Positions 49,633 to 61,600 of a stretch of 64,000 nt of DNA are shown piece by piece; position 1 is the first letter of the stretch; every line of letters starts with the position of its first letter. Origin of the DNA: WHSW01 sp963759295 (GTDB taxonomy: Bacteria; Actinomycetota; Thermoleophilia; Solirubrobacterales; 70-9); assembly GCA_963759295.1 (NCBI GenBank), contig CAVWYT010000010.1:558001-622000 (forward strand), written 5' to 3'. Position numbers and translations under genes: made by a program. The notes beneath the pieces are model-generated. The model had not been told where the DNA came from, searched no databases, and worked only from the letters and a program-made list of their open reading frames with translations.

Positions 49633-52600
49633 ATGACCGACTCACTCGATCACGCCGCGGCGATTGTCGGCGTGAGCGCGATTCTGCCCGATGCCCCGGA
49701 TGCGGCGGCGTTCTGGCGCAACGTGACCACCGGCCGCTACTCGATCAGCGAGGTCGATCCGGAGCGCTGGGACCCGGCGCTCTACTACGACGCCGACCCG
49801 AAGGCGCCCGAGAAGACCTACTCGAAGATCGGCGGCTGGGTCCGGGAATGGGAATGGGATCCGTTCGCCTGGAAGCTCCCGATCCCGCCGAAGGTGGGCG
49901 AGGGGATGGACGACGCCCACAAGTGGGCGGTTGCCTGCACCCGGATGGCCCTGATCGACGCCGGCTGGCCGGATCGCCCGCTCGACCTGGATCGCACCGC
50001 GGTGATCATCGGCAACGCTCTGTCGGGCGAGAAGCATTACCTGACAGCGATGCGGATCATGTTCCCAGAGCTGGCCCGCGACCTCCAACACGCCGCCAGC
50101 TTCGCCGCGCTGCCGGCGGACGTGCGCTCGACGATCGAGAGCGAGCTGCACGCCAGCGCAGACGCCCGGCTCCCGGTGATCACCGAGGACACGATGCCGG
50201 GCGAGCTCGGCAACTGCATCGCCGGGCGAATCGCCAATCTTTACAACCTCCACGGGCCGAACTTCACCACCGACGCGGCCTGTGCGTCCGCGCTGGCGGC
50301 GATGGACGCGACCGTCGATGGGCTGCTCGCACACGAGTTCGACGTCGCGATCACCGGCGGGGTCGATCGAAACATGGGCTCCCACACGTTCGTCAAGTTC
50401 TGCGCGATCGGCGCCCTGTCGCCCAGCGGCACGCGTCCTTATGCGGACGGCGCCGACGGGTTCGTGATGGGCGAAGGCGCCGCGCTGTTCGTCGTCAAGC
50501 GGCTCGCCGACGCCGTCCGCGCGGGGGACCGCATCTACGCCGTGGTCCGCGGCGTCGGCAGCGCGAGCGACGGCAAGGGCAAGGGGATCACCGCCCCCAA
50601 CCCCGTCGGCCAGCGCCTCGCGGTGGAGCGGGCGTGGCGGAACGCCGGCCTGTCGCCCGCCGAGTGCACCCTGATCGAGGGCCACGGCACCTCGACGAGC
50701 GTCGGGGACGCGGTCGAGCTGAACAGCCTGGCCGAGGCCTTCTCCGAAGCGCAGGTGGCGCCGGGATCGATCGCGCTCGGCTCGGTGAAGTCGAACATCG
50801 GCCATCTCAAAGGGGCCGCCGGAGCCGCGGGCCTGCTCAAGGCGACGCTCGCGCTCCACGACAAGGTGCTGCCGCCGAGCCTCAACTTCGAGCGACCGAA
50901 CCCCAATCTGGACTGGACGACGTCGCCGTTCGCCGTCAACACCGAGCTGCGCGACTGGGAGCTCGCAGCCGACCGTGCGCGTGTCGCCGGCGTGAGCGCG
51001 TTCGGCTTCGGTGGGACCAACTTCCATCTCGTCATGGAGGAGTACATGCCCGACCGTCACACCAACGGCGAACGCTCTTCGGTGGCTGTGCCGGTCGAGC
51101 TGACCGCGCCGCCGCGCGCGGAGCGCAGCCCGCGCCCGCCGGCCAAGCCGCCGCTGCGCGGGGCGCTGGTGCTCGGCGCGGCTGACGAGGCCGAGCTCGC
51201 CAACTCGCTCCGGACCGCGCTGGCGGAGGCACGCCAGGGACGCCACCTCGATCCGACACCCCCGAGCAGCGACGTGCTCGGCGCGGCCGAGCGGATCGCG
51301 ATCGACTACGCCGACGGCCCCGACCTGGTGGCGAAGGCGGAGCTGGCCTCGCGCGTCTTGGAGGCGGGCAATCCCTCCGCCTGGCCGGCCCTGCGCGCAC
51401 GCGGCATCCACCGCGGCAGCGGCAGCCCCGGCAAGGTGGCGTTCCTGTACACCGGCCAGGGCTCCCAGTACGCGAACATGCTCGCCGAGCTGCGCCGGCG
51501 CGAGCCGGTCGTCGCGGAGCTGTTCGAGGCTGCCGATGCGCTCATGGCTCCGCTGCTCGAGGGCCGGCGCCTGTCCGACATCGTCTTCGCCGATCCCGCG
51601 GATCCCGACGCGATGGCGCGGGCGGAGGAGGAGCTGCGCCGGACCGAGATCCAGCAGCCGGCCGTGATCACCGTCGACACCGCGCTGACGCGGCTGCTGG
51701 GCGAGTACGGGATCGCTCCCGATCTGGTCATGGGTCACTCGGTCGGCGAGTACGGGGCCCTGGTCAGCGCCGGAGCGCTGTCGTTCGAGGACGCGCTCGA
51801 GGCGGTCAGCGCGCGCGGGCGCGAGATGGCAAGCCTCCGGGTGGAGGACCCCGGGGCGATGGCCGCGGTGATGGCGCCGCTCGCGGAGGCCGAGGAGATC
51901 GTCGCGGGGATCGACGGCTACGTCGTGCTCGCCAACATCAACTCGACGCATCAGGTCGTGCTCGGCGGCGCCACCGAGGCGGTCGCTCGGGCGGTGGAGG
52001 CGGTGCAGGAGCGGGGACACACGGCCATCCCGCTGCCCGTCAGCCACGGCTTCCACACCGAGATCGTCGCCCCTGCGAGCGGCCCGCTGCGCGAGATGCT
52101 CCAGCGCCTCGGTCTGCGTCCGCCCCAACTACCGATCGTCGCAAACGTCAACGGCGAGCTCTACCCGTCGGGCGAAGGGGTCGTGGATCAGATGCTCGAC
52201 ATGCTCAGCCGCCAGGTCGCCTCGCCGGTGCAGTTCGTGAAGGGGCTGCGGACGCTGTACGACGAGGGGGCGCGGGTCTTCGTCGAGGTCGGTCCCGAAG
52301 CATGCGCTGCAGGGATTCGCCTCGGACGTGCTCGGCGACGACGCGATCGTCAGCCTGGCCTCGAACCATCCCAAGCAGGGCGATGTTCCGACCTTCAACA
52401 ACGCCCTCTGCGGGCTCTGGGCTGCGGGCCTCGGCGCCGGGCGCGAGCCGGTCGCCCGCGAGTCCGCGCAGCTGCAGGCAGGCGCCACCAGCCAGCCGCA
52501 TCCACGGGCGGCGCGAGAGGCCCGCGCGCGCCGGGCGCCTCCCGAGCGCGCGGGTCAGGCGTCCGCCGAGCCCGCCCGAGGATCGGCCGACGGCGGCGGG

Positions 52601-55600
52601 CCGACCGAGCCGGTGGTGATCACCGGCGCGGCGCTCGGGCTCCCCGGCGCCGAGCGGCTGTTCGACGACGCGAACATCGCGCGGCTGCTCAACGGCGAGC
52701 AGGGGATCGACGTGATCCCCGGGCCGCCTGCGCCGCGAGATGCTCGACAAGCACATCACGCGGCTGGTCAAGGGAGACGACGGCGGCGCGTCATTCGAGA
52801 CGATCGACCGTCTCGAGGCCGTGATCAAGCTCGCGGGCCGGGCGGGCGCGTTCGATCCGATCGAGGAGTTCGGGGTCGACGAAGAGCGGCTGGCCGCGCT
52901 CGGGCACGACACCCAGCTCGCGATCGCCGCAGGCATCGACGCGCTTCGCGACGCTGGCATCCCGCTCGTGCTGCGCTACAAGCTCACGACCACGGGGACC
53001 AAGCTCCCGGACCGCTGGTCGCTTCCGGACGAGATGCGCGACGACACCGGGGTGATCTTCGCCTCGGCGTTCCCCGGCCTGGAGGAGATGGCCGACGAGG
53101 TGGCGCGCTACACCACGGATCACATGCGGCGCGAGCGCCTTGCCGCGCTCGAATCGTTGCGTGCCAGGATGCTCGACCACGACGGCACCGATGCGGTGGT
53201 GCTCGACGAGGTCGAGCGGCGCATCCACGACCTCGAACGGACGCTCGAGGAGGAGGCGTACACGTTCGACCGCCGGTTCCTGTTCCGGGTCCTCTCGATG
53301 GGCCACTCGCAGCTCGCCGAGTTGATCGGGGCGCGCGGGCCGAACACGCAGATCAACTCCGCCTGCGCGAGCACCACGCAGGCGGTGGCGCTGGCCGAGG
53401 ACTGGATCCGCGCCGGGCGCTGCCGCCGGGTGCTGATCGTGGCCGCCGACGACGTCACCTCGGACACGCTGATGGGCTGGATCGGCGCCGGCTTCCTGGC
53501 GTCCGGCGCGGCGGCGACCGATGAGGTGGTCGAGGATGCGGCGCTGCCGTTCGACGAGCGACGTCACGGGATGATCATCGGGATGGGCGCCGCCGGCCTG
53601 ATGGTCGAGAGCGCCGCCGCCGCCCGCGAGCGCGGGTTGACGCCGATCTGCGACGTGCTCGGCTCGGCCACCGCGAACTCGGCATTCCATGGGACCCGGC
53701 TCGACGTGCAGCACATCGGCGACGTCATGGAGCAGCTCGTCGAGCAGGCCGAGGCCCACGGCCTCCGTCGCGAGGAGATCGCAGCCGAGACCGTGTTCAT
53801 CTCCCACGAGACCTACACCCCTGCCCGCGGCGGCAGCGCCGCCGCGGAGATCCACGCGCTGCGTCGTGTCTTCGGCGAGGACGCCGACCGGATCGTGATC
53901 GCCAACGTCAAGGGGTTCACCGGTCACCCGATGGGCGTGGGCCTGGAGGACGTCTTGGCGGTGAAGGCGCTGGAGACGGGGGTCGTCCCGCCGGTGCCGA
54001 ACTTCCGCGACCCCGACCCGGAGCTGGGGCTGCTCAACCTCTCGGGGGGCGGCTCGTACCCGATCCGCTACTCGCTTCGGCTGGCGGCCGGATTCGGCTC
54101 GCAGATCTCGATGCTGCTTCTGCGCTGGACGCCGGTCGCCGACGGCCGCAGGCGCAACGCCGACGAGCTCGGCTACGACTACCGGATCGCCGACCGCGCC
54201 GCGTGGTCGGCATGGCTGCGGCGGGCCAGTGGTTACGAGGATCCCCAGCTGGAGGTCGTGCAGCACCGGCTGCGCGTCGCCGATCAAGGTCCGCCCGCCG
54301 GCGGGCGGCTGGAGCCCGTCGAGGCGGCCGATTCCGCGCCTGCGGAGATCGAGCCCGCGGCGCTGGAAGCGGAGCCCGCGCCGACCGCGCCGGCGACCGC
54401 GCCGGCGCCGGCGAGCCCGCGCGCCCGCCGCGCCCGCGCCCGAGCCGGTCGCCGCCGCCGAGCCCGCCGCGGCCGCCGACGACGTCGAGCAGCGGGTGCT
54501 GGCGATCGTCGCCGAGCAGACCGGCTATCCGCCCGACCTGCTCGACATGGACCTCGACCTCGAGGCCGACCTGGGGATCGACACGGTCAAGCAGGCCGAG
54601 GTCTTCGCCACGATCCGCGAGGCCTACGGGATCGAGCGCGACGACTCGCTCAAGCTGCGCGACTACCCGACGCTCAACCACGTGGTCGGGTTCGTCAACG
54701 AGCGATCCGGCCCGGCGCCGACCGCGCCGGCGACCGCGCCGGCGCCGGCGAGCCCGCGCCCGCCGCGCCCGCGCCCGAGCCGGTCGCCGCCGCCGAGCCC
54801 GCCGCGGCCGCCGACGACGTCGAGCAGCGGGTGCTGGCGATCGTCGCCGAGCAGACCGGCTATCCGCCCGACCTGCTCGACATGGACCTCGACCTCGAGG
54901 CCGACCTGGGGATCGACACGGTCAAGCAGGCCGAGGTCTTCGCCACGATCCGCGAGGCCTACGGGATCGAGCGCGACGACTCGCTCAAGCTGCGCGACTA
55001 CCCGACCCTCAACCACGTGGTCGGGTTCGTCAACGAGCGATCCGGCCCGGCGCCGACCGCGCCGGCGACCGCGCCGGCGCCGGCGAGCCCCGCGCCCGCC
55101 GCGCCCGCGCCCGAGCCGGTCGCCGCCGCCGAGCCCGCCGCGGCCGCCGACGACGTCGAGCAGCGGGTGCTGGCGATCGTCGCCGAGCAGACCGGCTATC
55201 CGCCCGACCTGCTCGACATGGACCTCGACCTCGAGGCCGACCTGGGGATCGACACGGTCAAGCAGGCCGAGGTCTTCGCCACGATCCGCGAGGCCTACGG
55301 GATCGAGCGCGACGACTCGCTCAAGCTGCGCGACTACCCGACGCTCAACCACGTCGTCGGGTTCGTCAACGAGCGATCCGGCCCGGCGCCGACCGCGCCC
55401 GCGACCGCGCCGGCGCCGGCGAGCCCCGCGCCCGCCGCGCCCGCGCCCGAGCCGGTCGCCGCCGCCGAGCCCGCCGCGGCCGCCGACGACGTCGAGCAGC
55501 GGGTGCTGGCGATCGTCGCCGAGCAGACCGGCTATCCGCCCGACCTGCTCGACATGGACCTCGACCTCGAGGCCGACCTGGGGATCGACACGGTCAAGCA

Positions 55601-58600
55601 GGCCGAGGTCTTCGCCACGATCCGCGAGGCCTACGGGATCGAGCGCGACGACTCGCTCAAGCTGCGCGACTACCCGACCCTCAACCACGTCGTCGGGTTC
55701 GTCAACGAGCGATCCGGCCCGGCGCCGACCGCGCCGGCGACCGCGCCGGCGCCGGCGAGCCCGCCGCCCGCCGCGCCCGCGCCCGAGCCGGTCGCCGCCG
55801 CCGAGCCCGCCGCGGCCGCCGACGACGTCGAGCAGCGGGTGCTGGCGATCGTCGCCGAGCAGACCGGCTATCCGCCCGACCTGCTCGACATGGACCTCGA
55901 CCTCGAGGCCGACCTGGGGATCGACACGGTCAAGCAGGCCGAGGTCTTCGCCACGATCCGCGAGGCCTACGGGATCGAGCGCGACGACTCGCTCAAGCTG
56001 CGCGACTACCCGACGCTCAACCACGTGGTCGGGTTCGTCAACGAGCGATCCGGCCCGCGCGCCGACCGCGCCGGCGCCCGGGCGGCGCCGGTGGCCGCCG
56101 GACCGGCAGGCGGAGGCGGGCGCGGAAGAGATCTTGCGGCGGGTGCCGGTTTCGGTCCTCCGGCCGCCGCTCGACCGCTGCGTGGCGACCGGCGTCGAGC
56201 TCGGCGAGGGCAGCCGCGTGGTCTTGATGTCCGATCGCGGCGGCGTCGGCGCCGCGCTGGCAAAGCGACTCGCCAAGCTGGGCGTCGAGGTGCTCGAGGT
56301 CGAGGGCGAGCCCGAGGCCGAGGAGCTCGAGGGCCGGCTCGCCGAGTGGAAGGCCGAGGGGGCGATCCAGGGCGTCTACTGGCTGCCGGCGCTGGACGAC
56401 GAAGGGCCGCTCTCCTCGCTCGATCTCGACAGCTGGCGCGAAGGCCTGCGCGTGCGCGTGAAGCTCCTGGCGACGACGATGCGGGCGCTCGCCGACGACG
56501 TCTCCGCGCCCGGCACCTTCCTGGTCGCGGCGACCCGCCTCGGCGGTCGGCACGGCTACGGCGCCGCGCGGAGCGACCTCGGTCATGGGCGGCGCCGTCA
56601 CGGGCTTCACCAAGGCGCTCGCCCGGAGCGCGACGAGGCGCTGATCAAGGTCGTCGACTTCGAGCCCAGCCGCAAGACCGCCGCGCTGTCGGAGGTGCTC
56701 GATCACCGAGGCGCTGCGCGATCCCGGCGCGGTCGAGATCGGCCACGCCGACGACCTTCGCTGGACCGTCGGCCTCGCCGAGCGGGCGGCCGACCCCGAC
56801 CCGGCGCGGGCGCTGACGGCGGCGACGACCTTCGTCGTCACCGGCGCCGCCGGCAGCATCGTCGCCGCGATCACCGCCGACTTGGCGGCCGCCTCCGGTG
56901 GCACGTTCCACTTGCTCGACCTCGTGCCCGAGCCCGAGCCCGACGATCCGGACATCGAGCGCTTCGCCGCCGACCGCGACGGGCTCAAGCGCGAGCTCGC
57001 GGAGCGCATCGAAGAGCGCGGCGAGCGCCCGACCCCGAAGCTGATCGAGCGCGAGCTGGCGCGGATCGAACGCGCGCGCGCGGCACTGGGGCGCTCTGGA
57101 GGCGATCCGCAACGCGGGCGGGACGGCGCACTGGCACCAGGCGGACCTCACCGATCCCGTTCAAGTGGCCGAGGCCGTCGCCTCGGCCCGCGAGAGCGGC
57201 CGCGTCGACGTCATCGTCCACGCCGCCGGACTCGAGATCAGCCACTTCTTGCCCGACAAGCCGCAGGCCGAGTACGACCTGGTGTTCGACGTCAAGGCCG
57301 ACGGCTGGTTCAACCTGCTGCACGCGCTGCGCGACACCGAGGTCGGGACCGGCGCTGGTGTTCAGCTCGATCGCGGGCCGGTTCGGAAACGCCGGGCAGA
57401 CCGACTACTCGGCCGCCAACGACCTGATGTGCAAGAGCGTCTCGTCGCTGCGGCGAGGTGGGCCGGCGACGCGAGGGATCGCAATCGACTGGACGGCGTG
57501 GGCCGAGATCGGGATGGCGAGCCGCGGCTCGATCCCGAAGATGATGGAGATGGCCGGGAATCGACATGGTGCCGCCGGCGATCGGCGTGCCGATCGTCCG
57601 CCGCGAGCTGACCGCGTCCGGCGCCGGCGGCGAGGTGGTGGTCGCGGGCTCGCTCGGGCTGCTGATCGAGGAGCGCCACCCGACCGGCGGCATCGATCCC
57701 GAGCAGGCGACCAGGCTCGCGGCGGCGCCGCCGGGTCCGATGACCGGGCGGATCGCGGCGATGAGAGTTGGGGAGGGCCTCAGCGTCCTGGCCGAGCTCG
57801 ACCCGAGCAGGCAGGCGTTCCTCGACGATCACCGCATCGACGGGACACCGGTGCTTCCGGGCGTGATGGGGATCGAGGCCTTCGCCGAGGCCGCCGCGGC
57901 GCTGTTGCCCGGGTGGCACGTGGCGGCGGTCGAGGACGTCGACCTGCTCGCGCCGGTGAAGTTCTACCGCGACGAGCCGCGCACGCTCGAGGTGCGGGCG
58001 CTGCTGCGCGACGCCGGGGACGGGGCGGTGGTCGCCGATTGCGCATTGATCGGGCGGCGAGACCTCCCCGGCCACCAAGCGCAGGAGACCGTCCACTTCA
58101 CGGGCCGGGTGCGGCTCACCGCCGAGGCGCCACCCGCGGCGCCGGCGGCCGGTGAAATGCCAGGCGACGCCTCCGTCGGTCCGGTCGTGGGCCACGAGGA
58201 CGTCTATCGCGTCTACTTCCACGGGCCGGCCTATCAGGTCCTCGAGCGCGCCTGGCGCAGCGACGGCATCGTGCTCGGCGAGCTCGCGCCCGAGCTGCCG
58301 CCGGACCACGAGCCGTCCGGGCAGCCAATGGAGATGTCGCCGCGGCTGATCGAGCTCTGCTTCCAGACTGCCGGCGTCTATGAGCTGGGCACCGCGGGTC
58401 GCATGGCGCTGCCGACGCATATCGATCGCGTGACCACCTTCCCCGGCGACGCTCCCGGCTCGGTGCGGGCCGTGGTCAGGCCGCGCGAGGGCGACGGGGG
58501 GGTCGATGCCGAGGTCGTCGACGATTCCGGCCGGGTACGGGTTCGGCTCGAGGGCTACTGCACGATCGAGCTCCCCGGGCCCATGGGCGAAGATGTCCTC

Positions 58601-58627
58601 GAGCCGCTGCGCGCGGCGATGACCTAG
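49633..58627 (+). CDS. PUFA-synthase-like type I polyketide synthase, KS-AT-KS-5xACP-KR-DH (many apparent frameshifts)
   Basis: About 3,000 codons when frames are joined. KS1 (49651-51030) has TDAACASALAAMD (Cys217), EGHGTST (His351) and KSNIGHLKG (His391). AT (51420-52300) has GHSVGEYGALV (Ser703) and SHGFHTE. KS2 (52610-54150) has NSACASTTQA, SHETYTP and KGFTGHPMG, so its Cys-His-His set is intact. Five near-identical ACP repeats lie at 54478-56054, each with LGIDTVKQAE, Thr replacing the expected Ser. KR (56140-57640) has TGAAGSIVAAI, HAAGLEIS and TDYSAANDLM (Tyr near 57406). The double-hotdog DH (57740-58620) has DDHRIDGTPVLPG (His codon 57830) and YFHGPAYQV. There is no enoylreductase or thioesterase. 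Frame changes fall near 52302, 52727, 54418, 54763, 56056, 56575, 56620, 56701, 57095, 57345 and 57555. Nine are +1 and two -1, and homology resumes at once each time, so consensus error is most likely. Whether it is one polypeptide or two (a split before KS2) is open. It most likely makes a lipid-like acyl chain. Confidence 0.82.
54376..56087 (+). repeat. Five tandem 336-bp repeats encoding ACP domains
   Basis: Copies of DDVEQRVLAIVAEQTGYPPD start at 54478, 54813, 55149, 55485 and 55821, i.e. spacings of 335, 336, 336 and 336 bp (112 codons). Each unit holds an Ala/Pro linker (PAPTAPATAPAPASP) and one ACP. The nucleotide sequences are almost identical, differing mainly in the linker at GAGCCCGCG/GAGCCCCGCG and a few synonymous sites. 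The linker of copy 1 is one base too long and that of copy 2 one too short, so copy 1 alone is out of frame. The Thr codons replacing Ser are at 54583, 54918, 55254, 55590 and 55926. A partial sixth linker follows at 56055-56087. Confidence 0.93.
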
Positions 58628-58637
58628 GCCGCAGTCG

Positions 58638-61600
58638 GTGCCGGCCGTGCAGCGACCGTTCCAGCGGCTGGCGATCGTCAATCGCGGCGAGCCGGCGATG
58701 CGGCTGATCCACGCGGTGCGCGAGCTGAACGAGGAGCGGTCGGAGCAGATCCGCCTGATCGCTCTGTTCACCGAGCCGGACCGAAACGCGATGTTCGTCC
58801 GCCGCGCCGACGAGGCTTTCGGCCTCGGTTCCGCGAGCTTCGTCGACCCCGTCGACGGCGGGCGCAAGAACCGATACCTCGACTACACCGCACTCGAGCG
58901 CGCGCTCGTGGCCGCCGACGCCGACGCTGCCTGGGTCGGCTGGGGCTTCGTCGCCGAGCACCCGCGGTTCGCGGAGCTGTGCGAGCGGCTCGGCATCGTG
59001 TTCGTGGGCCCGGACTCGACGCGTCATGTCGCGGCTCGGCGACAAGATCAACGCCAAGCGCCTCGCCGAGCAGGCCGGGGTCCCGGTCGCCCCCTGGAGC
59101 GGCGGACCGGTCGGCGATCTCGAGGAGGCGCTTGGCAAGGCTGACGAGATCGGCTTCCCGCTGCTGGTCAAGGCGGCGGCGGGCGGTGGCGGGCGCGGCA
59201 TCCGCCGCGTCGATTCCCGCGACGAGTTGGCGGGCGCGCTCGAGCACGCCCGGGCGGAGGCCCTGGCGGCCTTCGGCGACGCCACCGTCCTGCTCGAGAA
59301 GCTGATCACACCCGCCCGCCACGTGGAGGTGCAGGTGATCGCCGACGGTGAAGGGGGGGCATGGGCACTCGGCGTGCGCGACTGCAGCCTGCAGCGTCGC
59401 AGCCAGAAGGTGATCGAGGAGTCGGCGAGCCCTGCGCTGACGGCGGCGCAGGAGCGCGAGCTCGAGGGGGCGGCCCTGCGGATGGTGCAGCGCGCCGGCT
59501 ACCGCAGCGCGGCCACGGTCGAGTTCCTCTACCAGCCCGAGGAGCGGTCGTTCTCCTTCATGGAGGTCAACGCGAGGCTCCAGGTCGAGCACCCCGTGAC
59601 CGAGGCCGTCACCGGGGCCGATCTGGTCAAGCTCCAGCTCCACGTCGCCGCGGGGGGACGACTGGAGGGCGAGCCGCCGCCCCGGGCCGGTCATGCGATC
59701 GAGGCGCGCCTCAACGCCGAGGATCCCGCGCTCGACTTTGCTCCCACCCCCGGCCGCGTCGAGTTGCTGCGCCTTCCGACCGGGCCGGGCCTGCGGGTCG
59801 ACACCGGCATCGCCGAGGGCGACACCATCCCCGCCGAGTTCGACTCGATGGTCGCCAAGCTGATCGCCTGGGGGAACGATCGCGGGGAGGCGCTGGCGCG
59901 ACTGCGGAACGCATTGCGAGAGACGATGGTGGTGCTCGGGGAGGGCACGACCAACCAAGGCTTCCTCCTCGAGCTGCTCGACCACGCCGACGTGCGCAAG
60001 GGCGACGTCGACAATACGTGGCTCGACAGGCTGCGGCTCGGCGGCGAGGTCGAGCCCGCCCGACACAGCGACATCGCGTTGCTGCAGGCGGCGATCGAGA
60101 CGAGCGAGATCGAGACCGCGCTCGACCGCGCCGGCTTCTACGCCTTCGCCCGGCGCGGGCGACCCCAGGCCGACCCCGAGATCGGGCGGACGATCGACCT
60201 GCGCCATGCGGGCCAGAGGTACCGCTTCCGGGTCCAGGAGGTCGGCCCGCAGCGCTTCCGGGTCGAGACCGAGGGCGGCACCGTCGAGCTCGAGGTCGAG
60301 CGTATCGACGCCTACGAGGGACGCATCGCCTACCGAAATGACGTCTATCACACGATTACCTCCGTCCAAGGCGCCCAGCTCCTGATCGAGGTCAACGGCG
60401 TCCCGCATCGCGTCTCCCGGGACGATCGCGGCTTCGTCCGCAGCCTCGCCCCCGGGGTCGTCGTCTCGATCCCGGTCGCGCCCGGTGACGAGGTCTCTCG
60501 GGGCGACGTGGTCGCCGTGCTCGAGAGCATGAAGATGGAGAGCTCGCTGACCGCACCGTTTTCCGGCCGCGTGCGCGAGGTCTTGGTGCGCCCGAACGTG
60601 CAAGTGCTCGCGCAGGTGCCGTTGCTGCAGCTCGATCCGCTCGAGGGCGGGGAGGAGCGCAATCCCGCCCCGCGCGTCTCGTTCGGCCGCGACGAGGAGC
60701 GGCCCCCCGAGCGGCCCGAGCGCTGTCGGGCGAATCTCCAACGGCTCGAGTGGCTCGTTCTGGGCTACGACGTCGACGCCGACGAGGGTCGCCGGCTCGT
60801 GGCCGAGCTCGACGCTTCATGTGGCGATCTCATGGGTTGCGATCCGCAGCTCGTCCCGGGTGAGCACCGCCTGCTCGACGTCTTCGCCGATCTGCGCTCG
60901 CTGACCCGCCGCCGAGGTGAATCCGACGAACTGGACGGCGAGCCGCTGCGCAGCTCGCAGGAGTACCTCCACAGCTACCTTCGATCGCTCGACGTCGAGG
61001 CGGAGGGGTTGCCGGCGCGTTTCGTGACCTCGCTCCAGCGCGCTCTCGGCCGTTACGGCGTCGGCAGCCTCGAGCGCACCCCTGCGCTCGAGCGTGCGTG
61101 CTATCGGCTGTTTCTGTCACAGGAGCGGGCCGGCGCGTCTCGGGCCGCGGTGACCGCGATCCTCGACCACCGCCTGGAGCGCGCGGAGTTGCTGGTGGGC
61201 AACGTCGGCGACGAGTTCCGCGAGGTGCTCGATCGTCTGATCGCGGCCACCGAGCGCCGGGATCAGGTGGTTGCCGATCTCGCCAGGGAGGTGCGCTACC
61301 GCTACTACGACGAGCCGGTGATCGAGGCCGCGCGCGAGCGGGCTTACGCGGAGATGGGAGAGCACGTTCGCGCCTTGGGCTCGGATCCGGAACGCCACGA
61401 CCGCGCCGAGAGGATGCAGGCGCTGGTCGACTGTCCGCGTCCGCTCGCGCCCTGGCTGACGAGCCGGATCGGCGGCGCCGAGCCCGAGCTGAGACGGCTG
61501 CTGATCGAAGCGATGACGCGCCGCTACTACCGCGTTCGCGAGCTCGGGAGCCTGACCGAGATCGAAGTCGGCGGACGGCGCTTTTTGACCTGCGACTACG

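Noticed and set aside
49642..52128. An 828-codon minus-strand frame opposite KS1-AT
   Set aside because: Shadow of the PKS frame in GC-rich DNA; all catalytic motifs are on the plus strand.
54376..56087. Tandem repeats considered as a CRISPR array or satellite
   Set aside because: The unit is 336 bp, wholly coding and translates to ACP domains with no spacers.
52300..58000. Programmed ribosomal frameshifting in the PKS
   Set aside because: There are eleven shifts of both signs without a shared slippery heptamer or downstream structure; sequence error explains them more simply.
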